Shown here piece by piece: positions 10,500-18,573 of a stretch of DNA of 44,532 nucleotides (its first letter is position 1; each line of letters starts with the position of its first letter). The notes beneath the pieces were generated by a model, which saw only the letters and a list, made by a program, of their open reading frames with translations, did no database searches and was not told where the DNA came from. Made by a program: the position numbers and the translations under genes. The DNA is from Ectopseudomonas oleovorans (GTDB lineage Bacteria > Pseudomonadota > Gammaproteobacteria > Pseudomonadales > Pseudomonadaceae), in NCBI RefSeq assembly GCF_003052605.1, contig NZ_QASO01000139.1, positions 1-44,532 of the forward strand, written 5' to 3'.

Positions 10500-11903
10500 A
10501 TGGCGAGCGACAAAGTTTCAATTCACGGGGGCTGGAGCAGTCGCTGGGTATTCATCATGGCTGCGATTGGCTCGGCAGTCGGCCTGGGCAGCATCTGGAA
10601 GTTCCCGTACATGACCGGCATCTACGGTGGTGGTGCCTTCGTGTTGATGTTCCTGGTATTCATCGTGTTGGTCGGCGTACCCGTCATGCTGGCGGAAACC
10701 CTGATCGGCCGCCGCGGTCGGCAGAGTCCGGTCAATGCGATGAAGAGCCTGGCGATCGAAGCCGGAGCCTCGAAGCACTGGTCGCTGGCTGCGCTGATGG
10801 GGATGGTCGCTGCGCTACTGATCCTGTCCTTCTACAGCGTGGTAGCCGGTTGGTCGCTGGATTACATCATCGGCATGGGGCGTGGCGACTTCACCGGCAT
10901 CAGCGCCGATGGGGCAGGTGCGGCGTTCGGCGGTCTGACCTCCGATCCGTGGCGACTGACCCTGTGGCACAGCCTGTTCATGCTGATCACTGCGTTCGTC
11001 ATCGCCAAGGGGGTGGTAGCAGGGTTGGAGCGCAGCCTGCGCATCATGATGCCGCTGCTGTTCGTGTTGTTGCTGGTGCTGCTGGGCTATAGCTTCACCA
11101 CCGGGCATTTCCGTGAAGGTTTCGACTTCCTCTTCCATTTCGATCCGAGCAAGGTGCAGGACGGCATTCTGGCTGCCATGGGCCATGCCTTCTTTACCCT
11201 GAGCGTGGGCGTGGGCTCGATCATGGTCTACGGCGCCTACATGCCGAAGAAGGCCTCGATAGGCGCCACGGTGCTGACCGTCGGTCTGCTCGATACCCTG
11301 GTGGCGCTGACTGCGGGGCTGGCATTGTTCCCTATCGTCTTCGCCGCCGGCCTGGAGCCGGGCGGTGGCCCGGGGCTGATGTTCGTCACCCTGCCGATTG
11401 CCTTCGGTAACATCGCTTTCGGTCAGGTGATGGGGCTGATCTTCTTCGTGTTGGTGGCTGTTGCCGCATGGAGTTCGTCGATCTCCATGCTGGAGCCGGC
11501 CGTGGCCTACTTCGTCGAAAAAACCGGGCGCAGCCGTGCGCAGGTAACCGCCGCGCTGGCGCTGTTGTGCTGGCTGGTGGGGATGGGCACGGTGCTGTCG
11601 TTCAACCTGTGGGCCGAGGCCAAGTTCTTCGTCTTCGCCGAGGACGGTTTCCATCTGTTGCAGTGGGGTGCCGAGGGCGGCAAGACGTTCTTCGACAGCA
11701 TCGACTACCTCACCAGCCGTATCCTGCTGCCGCTGGGCGGTCTGTCTTTCGCCATGTTCGCTGGTTGGGTGCTAAGCCGTGATGCTGTGCGTGAAGAGTT
11801 GTCCATCAGAAGCCCGCTGCTGTTCAATCTGGCCCTCTGGCTGATTCGCGTCGTGGCGCCAATCGGCGTGCTGATCGTGTTCATTGCGGAGCTGAGCAAG
11901 TAA
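10500..11903 (+). CDS. Sodium-dependent transporter (NSS/SNF family)
   Basis: A 467-residue inner-membrane transporter of the neurotransmitter:sodium symporter family. The first membrane segment has AIGSAVGLGSIWKFPYM, containing the family GLGNxWRFPY-like motif that forms the sodium and substrate sites. GGAFVLMFLVFIVLVGVPVMLAE follows, also typical. About eleven to twelve apolar segments can be seen. Bacterial members move amino acids with sodium; the substrate here is unknown. The start at 10500 (MASDKVSIHGGW) gives a usual-length protein but has no strong ribosome site. The ratA start codon follows the stop codon directly, so this gene and ratA-rnfH are probably one transcript. Confidence 0.85.
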   Translation: MASDKVSIHGGWSSRWVFIMAAIGSAVGLGSIWKFPYMTGIYGGGAFVLMFLVFIVLVGVPVMLAETLIGRRGRQSPVNAMKSLAIEAGASKHWSLAALMGMVAALLILSFYSVVAGWSLDYIIGMGRGDFTGISADGAGAAFGGLTSDPWRLTLWHSLFMLITAFVIAKGVVAGLERSLRIMMPLLFVLLLVLLGYSFTTGHFREGFDFLFHFDPSKVQDGILAAMGHAFFTLSVGVGSIMVYGAYMPKKASIGATVLTVGLLDTLVALTAGLALFPIVFAAGLEPGGGPGLMFVTLPIAFGNIAFGQVMGLIFFVLVAVAAWSSSISMLEPAVAYFVEKTGRSRAQVTAALALLCWLVGMGTVLSFNLWAEAKFFVFAEDGFHLLQWGAEGGKTFFDSIDYLTSRILLPLGGLSFAMFAGWVLSRDAVREELSIRSPLLFNLALWLIRVVAPIGVLIVFIAELSK

Positions 11904-12338
11904 ATGGCTACTCGAATCCAGCGTTCGGCGTTGTTGCCGTACCCGGCGCAGGCACTGTTTGATCTCGTCAACGACGTGGCCGGTTACCCAAAATTTCTGC
12001 CTTGGTGCCGCGCCAGTGAGGTGTTGGAGGTCAGCGAGACGCACATGCTGGCCAGCCTCGAGGTGGCCAAGGGCAGCATCGGCCAGCGCTTCGTCACGCG
12101 TAACGTGCTGCTGCCTGGGCAGCGTATCGAGATGAACCTGCAGGAAGGGCCTTTTACTAGTCTCCATGGCGTCTGGGAGTTCAAGGCGCTGGGCGACAAG
12201 GCCTGCAAGATCAGCCTGGACCTGACCTTCGACTATGCTGGGCCCCTGGTGCGTGCCACGCTGGGCCCGCTGTTCAATCAGGCGGCCAATACCATGGTCG
12301 ACGCCTTCTGCCAGCGAGCCAAGCAGCTATATGGATAA
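11904..12338 (+). CDS. ratA: RatA-family SRPBCC protein
   Basis: A 144-residue START/SRPBCC-fold protein of the RatA/Coq10 group. The N-terminal RSALLPYPAQALFDLVNDVAGYPKFLPWC is highly typical of the family. E. coli RatA was described as a toxin that blocks 70S ribosome formation, while the related Coq10 binds ubiquinone; which role applies in Pseudomonas is not shown by the sequence. The start codon follows the transporter's stop codon with no gap, and the end overlaps rnfH by eight bases, so the genes are translationally coupled. Confidence 0.88.
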   Translation: MATRIQRSALLPYPAQALFDLVNDVAGYPKFLPWCRASEVLEVSETHMLASLEVAKGSIGQRFVTRNVLLPGQRIEMNLQEGPFTSLHGVWEFKALGDKACKISLDLTFDYAGPLVRATLGPLFNQAANTMVDAFCQRAKQLYG

Positions 12339-12651
12339 GCCCAGTATCGCCATCGAAGTGGTCTATGCCCTTGCCGAACGGCAGAAACTCCTGCGTCTGT
12401 CCGTACCGGCCGGCACCACGGTGCGCGAGGCCGCGCTGCGTTCTGGTATGCAGCAGTTCTTTCCGGAGCTGGATCTGAGCCAGGCGCCGCTGGGCATTTT
12501 TGGCAAAGCGGTAGGCAAGCCGGAAGAGCGAGTGCTGGAGGAGGGTGAGCGTGTCGAGATCTATCGGCCGCTGATCGCCGATCCGAAGGAAGTGCGCAAG
12601 CAGCGTGCGGCCAAAGCCAAGGCCAGGGAAGAAGGCGAGGAGTCGAGCTAA
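12331..12651 (+). CDS. rnfH: RnfH/RatB-family ubiquitin-fold protein
   Basis: A 106-residue protein of the RnfH (UPF0125, also called RatB) family with a predicted beta-grasp fold. IAIEVVYALAERQKLLRLSVPAGTTVREA at the start and VEIYRPLIADPKEVRKQRAAKAK near the end are the family hallmarks. No biochemical activity is firmly known. It overlaps the end of ratA by eight bases, an arrangement conserved in many proteobacteria, and is followed by a terminator shared with the converging bamE. Confidence 0.9.
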   Translation: MDKPSIAIEVVYALAERQKLLRLSVPAGTTVREAALRSGMQQFFPELDLSQAPLGIFGKAVGKPEERVLEEGERVEIYRPLIADPKEVRKQRAAKAKAREEGEESS

Positions 12652-12679
12652 CCCGTCAGCTCGTTAGGCGGCAAATATG

Positions 12680-12708
12680 AAAAAGCCCGGATTCGCTCCG
12701 GGCTTTTT
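12680..12708. terminator. Bidirectional terminator between rnfH and bamE
   Basis: AAAAAGCCCGGA / TCCGGGCTTTTT form a near-perfect stem with a five-base loop. The A-run on one side and T-run on the other serve both converging genes. It lies 28 bases after the rnfH stop and 12 bases beyond the bamE stop. Confidence 0.9.
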
Positions 12709-12720
12709 CGTGTCCGCGTG

Positions 12721-13239
12721 TTACTGCGGATCGGTTTCCAGCGGCTCGGGAGTCGGAACCGGAACGGTTTCGACCTGATCCACCTCACGCTGAATCTGCT
12801 CCAGCAGCGAGCCAGGCGCCGGCGGGGTTTCGTCCTGTGGTTTGGCTTGCGGCTGCGCACTGTCGGTGTCGCTACCTTCGCCCATGATTGCCTGGTCACG
12901 GCTGACGCCGGGCATGAAGTCGCCGGCCAGGCCAACCAGTTGGTCGCTGCCGTCGAATACCAGGCTGACGCGTTCCTGCAGGCGCTGACCGCCGCCAGGC
13001 TGGATGCTGTACAGATAATCCCAGCGATCGGCATGGAAGGTGTCGGTGATCAACGGGTTGCCCATGATAAACCGCACTTGGCGTCGGGTCATTCCCGGGC
13101 GTAGCTGGTCTATCATGTCCTGTGTCACGACATTGCCCTGTTGAATGTCGATCTTGTAAACCCCGGGGAATGAACAACCGGCGAGTGCGAAGAGCCCGGT
13201 CAGCGACAGGCTGGTCAGCAAGAGCTTGGTTTTTTGCAT
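12721..13239 (-). CDS. bamE: Outer-membrane assembly lipoprotein BamE (OmlA)
   Basis: A 172-residue lipoprotein with a signal peptide and lipobox LAGC, giving a lipidated Cys at position 22. BamE is a small subunit of the BAM complex that inserts beta-barrel proteins into the outer membrane. The conserved core QGNVVTQDMIDQLRPGMTRRQVRFIMGNPL is clearly present. The C-terminal 50 residues are rich in Pro, Gln and Glu and look unstructured, as in other Pseudomonas OmlA proteins. It is divergent from fur, the same arrangement as in P. aeruginosa. Confidence 0.95.
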   Translation of the reverse strand: MQKTKLLLTSLSLTGLFALAGCSFPGVYKIDIQQGNVVTQDMIDQLRPGMTRRQVRFIMGNPLITDTFHADRWDYLYSIQPGGGQRLQERVSLVFDGSDQLVGLAGDFMPGVSRDQAIMGEGSDTDSAQPQAKPQDETPPAPGSLLEQIQREVDQVETVPVPTPEPLETDPQ

Positions 13240-13333
13240 CGGAGGGTGACTTCCACTATCTTGGGCAACTTGAACCCCGGATCATACCCGTATTGAAGGG
13301 TGCTGCGAAGCAGCATCCATGAGAAAGCAGACC

Positions 13334-13738
13334 ATGGTTGAAAATAACGAACTGCGCAAAGCTGGACTGAAGGTGACTCTGCCACGAGTCAAAATCCTGC
13401 AAATGCTCGACAACGCCGAGCACCGCCACATGAGTGCGGAGGACGTCTACAAGGCTCTGATGGAAGCGGGTGAGGACGTTGGCCTGGCCACCGTGTACCG
13501 CGTGCTGACCCAGTTCGAAGCGGCCGGTCTGGTGGTGCGTCACAACTTCGATGGCGGCCATGCCGTATTCGAGCTGGCTGACAGCGGCCATCACGACCAT
13601 ATGGTCTGCGTCGATTCTGGTGAAGTGATCGAGTTCTTCGATGCCGAGGTCGAGAAGCGTCAGAAGGAGATCGTCAAGGAACACGGTTTCGAGCTGGTCG
13701 ACCACAATCTGGTGCTTTACGTACGCAAGAAGAGCTGA
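13334..13738 (+). CDS. fur: Ferric uptake regulator Fur
   Basis: A 134-residue Fe(II)-dependent repressor. The N-terminal winged helix includes LKVTLPRVKILQML and EDVGLATVYRVLTQFEAAGLV. The metal-binding region has HHDH at 86-89 and the only cysteine of the protein at C92; the C-terminal CxxC pair of E. coli Fur is absent, as in P. aeruginosa Fur. The start MVENNELRKAG is chosen by similarity; an in-frame ATG at 13319 would add five residues. A small hairpin (TGCTGC-GAA-GCAGCA, 13301-13315) lies just upstream. The 94-base gap to divergent bamE must hold promoters for both genes. Confidence 0.97.
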   Translation: MVENNELRKAGLKVTLPRVKILQMLDNAEHRHMSAEDVYKALMEAGEDVGLATVYRVLTQFEAAGLVVRHNFDGGHAVFELADSGHHDHMVCVDSGEVIEFFDAEVEKRQKEIVKEHGFELVDHNLVLYVRKKS

Positions 13739-13756
13739 TCCTTCCGCGGCAATCAG

Positions 13757-13950
13757 AAAGGCGACCCTCGGGTTAATGCCAGTCAGTTAAGCCGTTGCAC
13801 TCGATCTTTGTAGGAGCCGGCTTGCCGGCGATCCGCCATAAAAAGCATCGCCAGCAAGCTGGCTCCTACGAAAAGCGCCCCCTCTACTGCAAGTAGGAGG
13901 GGGTGGTGACTAACTTATCTGATCAGCATTAACCCTCGGGTCGCCTTTTT
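13757..13950. terminator. Nested inverted repeat; probable split fur terminator
   Basis: Arms at 13757-13779 and 13926-13948 pair over 23 bases except for the central two, and the right arm runs straight into TTTTTGCTTT. This looks like a terminator stem (AAAGGCGACCC / GGGTCGCCTTTTT) whose loop is about 145 bases. The loop contains a REP pair (13810-13869) and a second hairpin (CCCCCTC at 13878-13884 with GAGGGGG at 13897-13903). It lies between convergent fur and recN. Confidence 0.65.
13810..13869. repeat. REP pair
   Basis: GTAGGAGCCGGCTTGCCGGC at the left and GCTGGCTCCTAC at the right end are inverted relative to each other around a short AT-rich centre. This is the common Pseudomonas REP sequence. 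It lies inside the larger inverted repeat after fur. Confidence 0.85.
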
Positions 13951-13961
13951 GCTTTGTCGTG

Positions 13962-14009
13962 GCCTGGATGCAATCCGGGTGATTTGGTGCTCCCGGATTG
14001 CATCCAGGC
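13962..14009. repeat. Perfect 18-bp inverted repeat after recN
   Basis: GCCTGGATGCAATCCGGG (13962-13979) and its exact complement (13992-14009) flank a 12-base loop. It ends nine bases from the recN stop codon. The sequence resembles GGATGCAATCC-type intergenic repeats seen in Pseudomonas genomes. There is no T-run on the recN strand, so it is more likely a repeat or 3'-end stabiliser than a standard terminator. Confidence 0.7.
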
Positions 14010-14018
14010 TACGTCGCT

Positions 14019-15695
14019 TCAGGCAGCCTGAGCGCTGGTGACCATCTTGCGCGCGTGAGCCAGGGATTCCTCGGTCAGGTCGACGCCACCGAGCATGCGG
14101 GCTATTTCCTCGACGCGGCCGCTCTCGTCCAGCTTGCTCACGGCGGTAGACGTGGCATCTTCGCCGCGACGCTTGTGCACGAACAGATGTTGATGGCCCT
14201 GCGCGGCGACTTGCGGCAGGTGTGTGACGCATAGCACCTGACCGCGCTCGCCCAGGCGGCGCAGGAGTTGGCCGACCACCTCTGCTGTGGGGCCGCCGAT
14301 ACCGACGTCCACTTCGTCGAATACCAGGGTCGGTACACGCGAGGTCTGCGCGGTGATCACTTGGATCGCCAGGCTGATACGTGATAGCTCACCACCGGAG
14401 GCCACCTTGGCCAGGCCGCGTAGCGGCTGGCCGGGGTTGGCGCTGACCAGGAACTCCACCATTTCCAGGCCACTGGCATGCGGTTCTTCGCAGCTCATGG
14501 CCTGGAACTGGATGTTGAAGCGGCCGCCAGGCATGCCCAGCGCCTGCATTTCCTGCTCTACGGCTGTGGCCAGGCGCTCGGCAGCATTGCAGCGCAGTGT
14601 GCTGAGCTCGGCGGCTTTCTCCTGGTAATGACGCTCATAGGCGGCCAGCTCTTCGGCCAGGCGTTCACTGGCCTGGTCGTCGGCATTCAGGCCTTCAAGC
14701 TCCTCGAACAACTGTTGCTGCAAGGCGGCCAGCTCGGTGGGTTGGATGCGATGCTTGCGTGCCAGGGTGTAGATGGTGTCCAGGCGCTCTTCGAGAAACT
14801 GTTGACGCTCCGGGTCGGCGTCGAAGTGGTCGAGGAAGCGGTTCAATTCACCGACGGCTTCCTCCACCTGGATCTGCGCACTGGCCAGCAGGTTGCTGGC
14901 TTCGTTCAAGGCGCCGCCCTGGCCGCCAAAGGCGCCCAGGCGGTTGAGGCTGGCGGTCAGCGCGGACAGCACGTTGCCGGCATCGCTCTCGCTGCACAGA
15001 TCGAGCACCTGGCGACAGGCCGCGAGTAGCGCTTCAGCGTTGCTCAGCGCCTTGTGCTCCTGTTCCAGCTGTTCCAGTTCGTTGTCGCCGAGGGCGAGAT
15101 TTTCCAGCTCTTCCAGTTGATAGCTGAGCAGCTGGTGGCGGGCGCGCTGTTCGTCACCCTGGCTGGAGATGCGCTCCAGCTCGTTGCGTGTCTGCTTCCA
15201 GCGCTGCGCGGCGAGTTGTACCTGGCGCGCGAGGTCCTGGCTGCCGGCGTATTCATCGAGCAGGCGGCGATGGGTGTCGGTCTTGAGCAGCGACTGATGC
15301 TCGTGCTGGCTGTGGATATCGATGATCAGCTCGCCAAGTGCCTTGAGGTCGGCCTGCGGACAGGGGCTGCCGTTGATATAGCCGCGCGAGCGGCCTTCGG
15401 CAGTGATCACCCGGCGCAGGATGCACGGGCCGTCGTTGTCCAGATCCCGTTCGGCGAGCCAGGTGCGGGCTTCGGGAATGTCCACCAGGTCGAAGCTGGC
15501 GAGAATGTCAGCCTTGTCTGCGCCTGGGCGTACCACGCCGCTGTCGGCGCGATCACCCAGGCACAGGCCGAGGGCGTCGAGCATGATCGACTTGCCGGCA
15601 CCGGTCTCGCCGCTGATGGCGCTCATGCCGGCATCCAGCTCGAGATCCAGGTGGTCGACGATGGCGTAGTTGTGAATGGACAGGTGCACCAGCAT
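14019..15695 (-). CDS. recN: DNA repair protein RecN
   Basis: A 558-residue SMC-like ATPase used in recombinational repair of double-strand breaks. Walker A GETGAGKS lies at 29-36. The central part (about 160-370) is rich in Glu, Leu and Gln heptads and forms the coiled coil. The signature and Walker B region near the C terminus includes ASGGELSRISLAI and TLVFDEVDVGIGG. The length matches the family. A LexA box 24 bases upstream places it in the SOS response, as in most bacteria. Confidence 0.96.
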   Translation of the reverse strand: MLVHLSIHNYAIVDHLDLELDAGMSAISGETGAGKSIMLDALGLCLGDRADSGVVRPGADKADILASFDLVDIPEARTWLAERDLDNDGPCILRRVITAEGRSRGYINGSPCPQADLKALGELIIDIHSQHEHQSLLKTDTHRRLLDEYAGSQDLARQVQLAAQRWKQTRNELERISSQGDEQRARHQLLSYQLEELENLALGDNELEQLEQEHKALSNAEALLAACRQVLDLCSESDAGNVLSALTASLNRLGAFGGQGGALNEASNLLASAQIQVEEAVGELNRFLDHFDADPERQQFLEERLDTIYTLARKHRIQPTELAALQQQLFEELEGLNADDQASERLAEELAAYERHYQEKAAELSTLRCNAAERLATAVEQEMQALGMPGGRFNIQFQAMSCEEPHASGLEMVEFLVSANPGQPLRGLAKVASGGELSRISLAIQVITAQTSRVPTLVFDEVDVGIGGPTAEVVGQLLRRLGERGQVLCVTHLPQVAAQGHQHLFVHKRRGEDATSTAVSKLDESGRVEEIARMLGGVDLTEESLAHARKMVTSAQAA

Positions 15696-15718
15696 GGCGA
15701 ACGCTCCCGAATTGATGT

Positions 15719-15734
15719 CTGGTTATTTATACAG
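15719..15734 (-). promoter_or_regulatory. LexA (SOS) box of recN
   Basis: Read on the minus strand the site is CTGTATAAATAACCAG, which fits the LexA consensus CTG-N10-CAG with an AT-rich centre. It lies 24 bases upstream of the recN start codon, a position suited to repression. Confidence 0.8.
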
Positions 15735-15770
15735 TGTTTTTTCTTTCTCTGGCAATCCTCCCTATTGCCC

Positions 15771-15798
15771 CTTGAAAGCTGTGGAATTGACTCCATAT
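15771..15798 (+). promoter_or_regulatory. Sigma-32 promoter of grpE
   Basis: CTTGAAA at 15771-15777 and CTCCATAT at 15791-15798 are separated by 13 bases. The match to the sigma-32 consensus has a single mismatch. It is 55 bases upstream of grpE. Confidence 0.88.
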
Positions 15799-15852
15799 AG
15801 GCGGCAGGAGCGCGAGTCGGTATCGCGCCAGTTTTTTCGAGAGGAGAAAGGC

Positions 15853-16422
15853 ATGGCTGACGAACAGACCCTGGATACGCAGAATCCCGAGGCGCAGGCG
15901 GCAGAAGCTGTTGCGCCTGGTGACGACCTGGCTGCTCGCGTGCAAACGCTGGAAGAGCAACTGGCCGCTGCACAGGATCAGTCGCTGCGCATGGCTGCCG
16001 ACCTGCAGAACGTGCGTCGTCGCGCGGAGCAGGACGTAGAGAAGGCACACAAATTTGCGCTGGAAAAGTTCGCTGGCGATCTGCTGCCGGTAATCGACAG
16101 TCTGGAGCGCGGCCTGGAGCTGTCCAGCCCTGACGATGTGTCGATCAAGGCCGTGCGTGAGGGCATGCAACTGACCCTCAAGCTGTTCCACGACACCCTG
16201 GCTCGCTACAACCTGGAAGCCATCGACCCGCATGGTGCGCCGTTCAACCCGGATCATCATCAGGCCATGGCCATGGAGGAAAGCATCCATGCCGAGCCGA
16301 ACTCGGTGCTCAAGGTGTTCCAGAAGGGCTATCTGCTCAATGGTCGCCTGCTGCGCCCGGCCATGGTCGTGGTCAGCAAGGCGCCGGCCACGCCGCCGCC
16401 GTCCATCGACGAGCAGGCTTGA
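15853..16422 (+). CDS. grpE: Nucleotide exchange factor GrpE
   Basis: A 189-residue cochaperone that releases ADP from DnaK. The N-terminal third (residues 1-60) is acidic and predicted to be coiled coil; the core contains MAADLQNVRRRAEQDVEKAHKFALEKF and the C-terminal beta domain has VFQKGYLLNGRLLRPAMVVVSK, the family signature. The start at 15853 has GAGGAGA 6-12 bases upstream; the open frame further upstream covers the promoter and is not coding. The stop codon lies inside the -35 box of the next promoter, so grpE and dnaK can be transcribed together or dnaK alone. Confidence 0.97.
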   Translation: MADEQTLDTQNPEAQAAEAVAPGDDLAARVQTLEEQLAAAQDQSLRMAADLQNVRRRAEQDVEKAHKFALEKFAGDLLPVIDSLERGLELSSPDDVSIKAVREGMQLTLKLFHDTLARYNLEAIDPHGAPFNPDHHQAMAMEESIHAEPNSVLKVFQKGYLLNGRLLRPAMVVVSKAPATPPPSIDEQA

Positions 16423-16445
16423 AATTTCCGGGGGCGACCCCATTT
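16418..16445 (+). promoter_or_regulatory. Sigma-32 promoter of dnaK, overlapping the grpE stop
   Basis: CTTGAAA at 16418-16424 and CCCCATTT at 16438-16445 are separated by 13 bases, an exact match to the sigma-32 consensus. The grpE stop codon (TGA, 16420-16422) is within the -35 element. Confidence 0.92.
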
Positions 16446-16521
16446 TTGAGTCAAGCGTTTTAGTGCTACCGGCGCCCGCGACAGGCGGCGACGGAATAAT
16501 CAAAGTTTCGGGAGAATTTTC

Positions 16522-18438
16522 ATGGGTAAAATCATCGGTATCGACCTGGGGACCACCAACTCCTGCGTCTCCATTCTGGAAAACGGCAGCGTCAAGGTGC
16601 TGGAGAACGCCGAAGGCGCTCGCACCACGCCGTCCATCATCGCCTACGCCAACGACGGCGAGATTCTGGTTGGCCAGTCGGCCAAGCGTCAGGCGGTGAC
16701 CAACCCCCACAACACCCTGTTCGCCGTCAAACGCCTGATCGGTCGTCGCTTCGAAGAAGACGTCGTGCAGAAAGATATCAAGCTGGTGCCTTACAAAATC
16801 GTCAAGGCCAGCAACGGCGACGCCTGGGTTGAGGCGGCCGGCAAGGAAATGGCACCGCCGCAGATCAGCGCCGAAGTGCTGAAGAAAATGAAGAAGACCG
16901 CCGAGGATTACCTGGGCGAGCCGGTCACCGAGGCGGTGATCACCGTGCCGGCCTACTTCAACGACAGCCAGCGTCAAGCCACCAAGGACGCCGGTCGTAT
17001 CGCCGGTCTGGAAGTCAAGCGCATCATCAACGAGCCGACCGCCGCAGCGCTGGCCTATGGCATGGACAAGGCCAAGGGCGACCACACCGTGATCGTCTAT
17101 GACCTGGGTGGCGGTACCTTCGACGTGTCGGTCATCGAGATCGCCGAAGTCGATGGTGAGCACCAGTTCGAAGTGCTGGCCACCAACGGGGACACTTTCC
17201 TCGGTGGTGAGGACTTCGACATGCGCCTGATCGACTACCTCGTCGACGAGTTCAAGAAAGAGTCCGGCATGGATCTGAAGAATGATCCGCTGGCGCTGCA
17301 GCGTCTGAAGGAAGCCGCCGAGAAGGCCAAGATCGAGCTGTCGTCCGCTCAGTCGACCGACGTCAACCTGCCGTACATCACGGCTGACGCCACAGGTCCC
17401 AAGCACCTGAACGTGAAGCTTTCCCGCGCCAAGCTGGAGTCGCTGGTCGAAGATCTGGTCGCCCGTACCATCGAGCCTTGCCGTATCGCGCTCAAGGATG
17501 CCGGCATCGACGCGAGCAAGATCGACGACGTGATCCTGGTCGGTGGTCAGACCCGTATGCCGCTGGTGCAGAAAGCCGTGGCCGAATTCTTCGGCAAGGA
17601 AGCGCGCAAGGACGTCAACCCGGACGAAGCCGTGGCCATGGGTGCTGCCATTCAGGGTGCGGTACTGGCCGGTGACGTCAAGGACGTGCTGCTGCTCGAT
17701 GTGTCCCCGCTGACCCTGGGTATCGAAACCATGGGCGGCGTGATGACTGCGCTGATTGAGAAGAACACCACCATCCCGACCAAGAAGTCTCAGGTGTTCT
17801 CCACCGCTGACGACAACCAGAGCGCCGTGACCATTCACGTGCTGCAGGGCGAGCGCAAGCAGGCTGCGCAGAACAAGTCGCTCGGCAAGTTCGACCTGGC
17901 CGAGATTCCGCCGGCGCCGCGCGGCGTGCCGCAGATCGAAGTGACCTTCGATATCGATGCCAACGGCATCCTGCACGTGTCCGCCAAGGACAAGGCCACC
18001 GGCAAGCAGCAGTCCATCGTGATCAAGGCCAACTCCGGTCTGTCCGAGGAAGAAATCGAGCAAATGGTGCGTGATGCCGAGGCCAACGCCGAGGAAGACC
18101 GCAAGTTCGAAGAGCTGGCTACTGCACGCAACCAGGGCGACCAGCTGGTGCATGCCACCCGCAAGATGCTCACCGAGGCCGGCGACAAGGCCACGGCTGA
18201 CGAGAAAGCGGCCATCGAGAAAGCCATCGGCGAACTGGAAGCGGCCGTGAAGGGTGATGACAAGGCGAACATCGAAGCCAAGATGAATGCGCTGTCCGAA
18301 GCCACCACGCCGCTGGCGCAGAAGATGTACGCCGAGCAGCCGCAAGGTGGTGCCGCGCAAGCTGACGCTGGCGATGCCAAGGATGCCGGTGACGACGTGG
18401 TCGACGCTGAGTTCGAAGAGGTCAAGGAGAACAAGTAA
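16522..18438 (+). CDS. dnaK: Chaperone DnaK (Hsp70)
   Basis: A 638-residue Hsp70. The ATPase domain starts with KIIGIDLGTTNSCV and includes IINEPTAAALAYG and the phosphate-binding DLGGGTFDVS. The linker LLLDVSPLTLGIET leads to the substrate-binding domain, and the C terminus ends in DVVDAEFEEVKENK, the conserved EEV-type tail. It works with the GrpE and DnaJ encoded on either side, and with ClpB. It has its own sigma-32 promoter as well as likely read-through from grpE. Full length, no lesion. Confidence 0.99.
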   Translation: MGKIIGIDLGTTNSCVSILENGSVKVLENAEGARTTPSIIAYANDGEILVGQSAKRQAVTNPHNTLFAVKRLIGRRFEEDVVQKDIKLVPYKIVKASNGDAWVEAAGKEMAPPQISAEVLKKMKKTAEDYLGEPVTEAVITVPAYFNDSQRQATKDAGRIAGLEVKRIINEPTAAALAYGMDKAKGDHTVIVYDLGGGTFDVSVIEIAEVDGEHQFEVLATNGDTFLGGEDFDMRLIDYLVDEFKKESGMDLKNDPLALQRLKEAAEKAKIELSSAQSTDVNLPYITADATGPKHLNVKLSRAKLESLVEDLVARTIEPCRIALKDAGIDASKIDDVILVGGQTRMPLVQKAVAEFFGKEARKDVNPDEAVAMGAAIQGAVLAGDVKDVLLLDVSPLTLGIETMGGVMTALIEKNTTIPTKKSQVFSTADDNQSAVTIHVLQGERKQAAQNKSLGKFDLAEIPPAPRGVPQIEVTFDIDANGILHVSAKDKATGKQQSIVIKANSGLSEEEIEQMVRDAEANAEEDRKFEELATARNQGDQLVHATRKMLTEAGDKATADEKAAIEKAIGELEAAVKGDDKANIEAKMNALSEATTPLAQKMYAEQPQGGAAQADAGDAKDAGDDVVDAEFEEVKENK

Positions 18439-18443
18439 GGGGT

Positions 18444-18473
18444 GCGGCCTGCTCGGCGGGCCGCTTCTTCTTT
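18444..18473 (+). terminator. Hairpin after dnaK
   Basis: GCGGCC (18444-18449) pairs with GGCCGC (18459-18464) and is followed by TTCTTCTTT. The interrupted T-run suggests a partial terminator that would lower dnaJ expression relative to dnaK. Confidence 0.55.
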
Positions 18474-18510
18474 ACGCTCCACCGTCGCTCGCGACGGGCA
18501 GGATTCGCCG

Positions 18511-18530
18511 CGCGGGAGCCATCTCCCGCG
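18511..18530 (+). other. GC-rich hairpin in the dnaJ leader
   Basis: CGCGGGAG / CTCCCGCG with a CCAT loop makes a perfect 8-bp stem 43 bases before dnaJ. There is no T-run. It could be an mRNA processing or stability element. Confidence 0.5.
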
Positions 18531-18573
18531 TCGGCGTATCTGGAGCTCACGAATCTGAGAGTGCAGCACAACT

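Noticed and set aside
15727..18360. An 877-codon open frame antisense to grpE and dnaK
   Set aside because: It mirrors genuine grpE/dnaK coding sequence, runs across their promoters and resembles no protein family. Such frames are common opposite G+C-rich genes.
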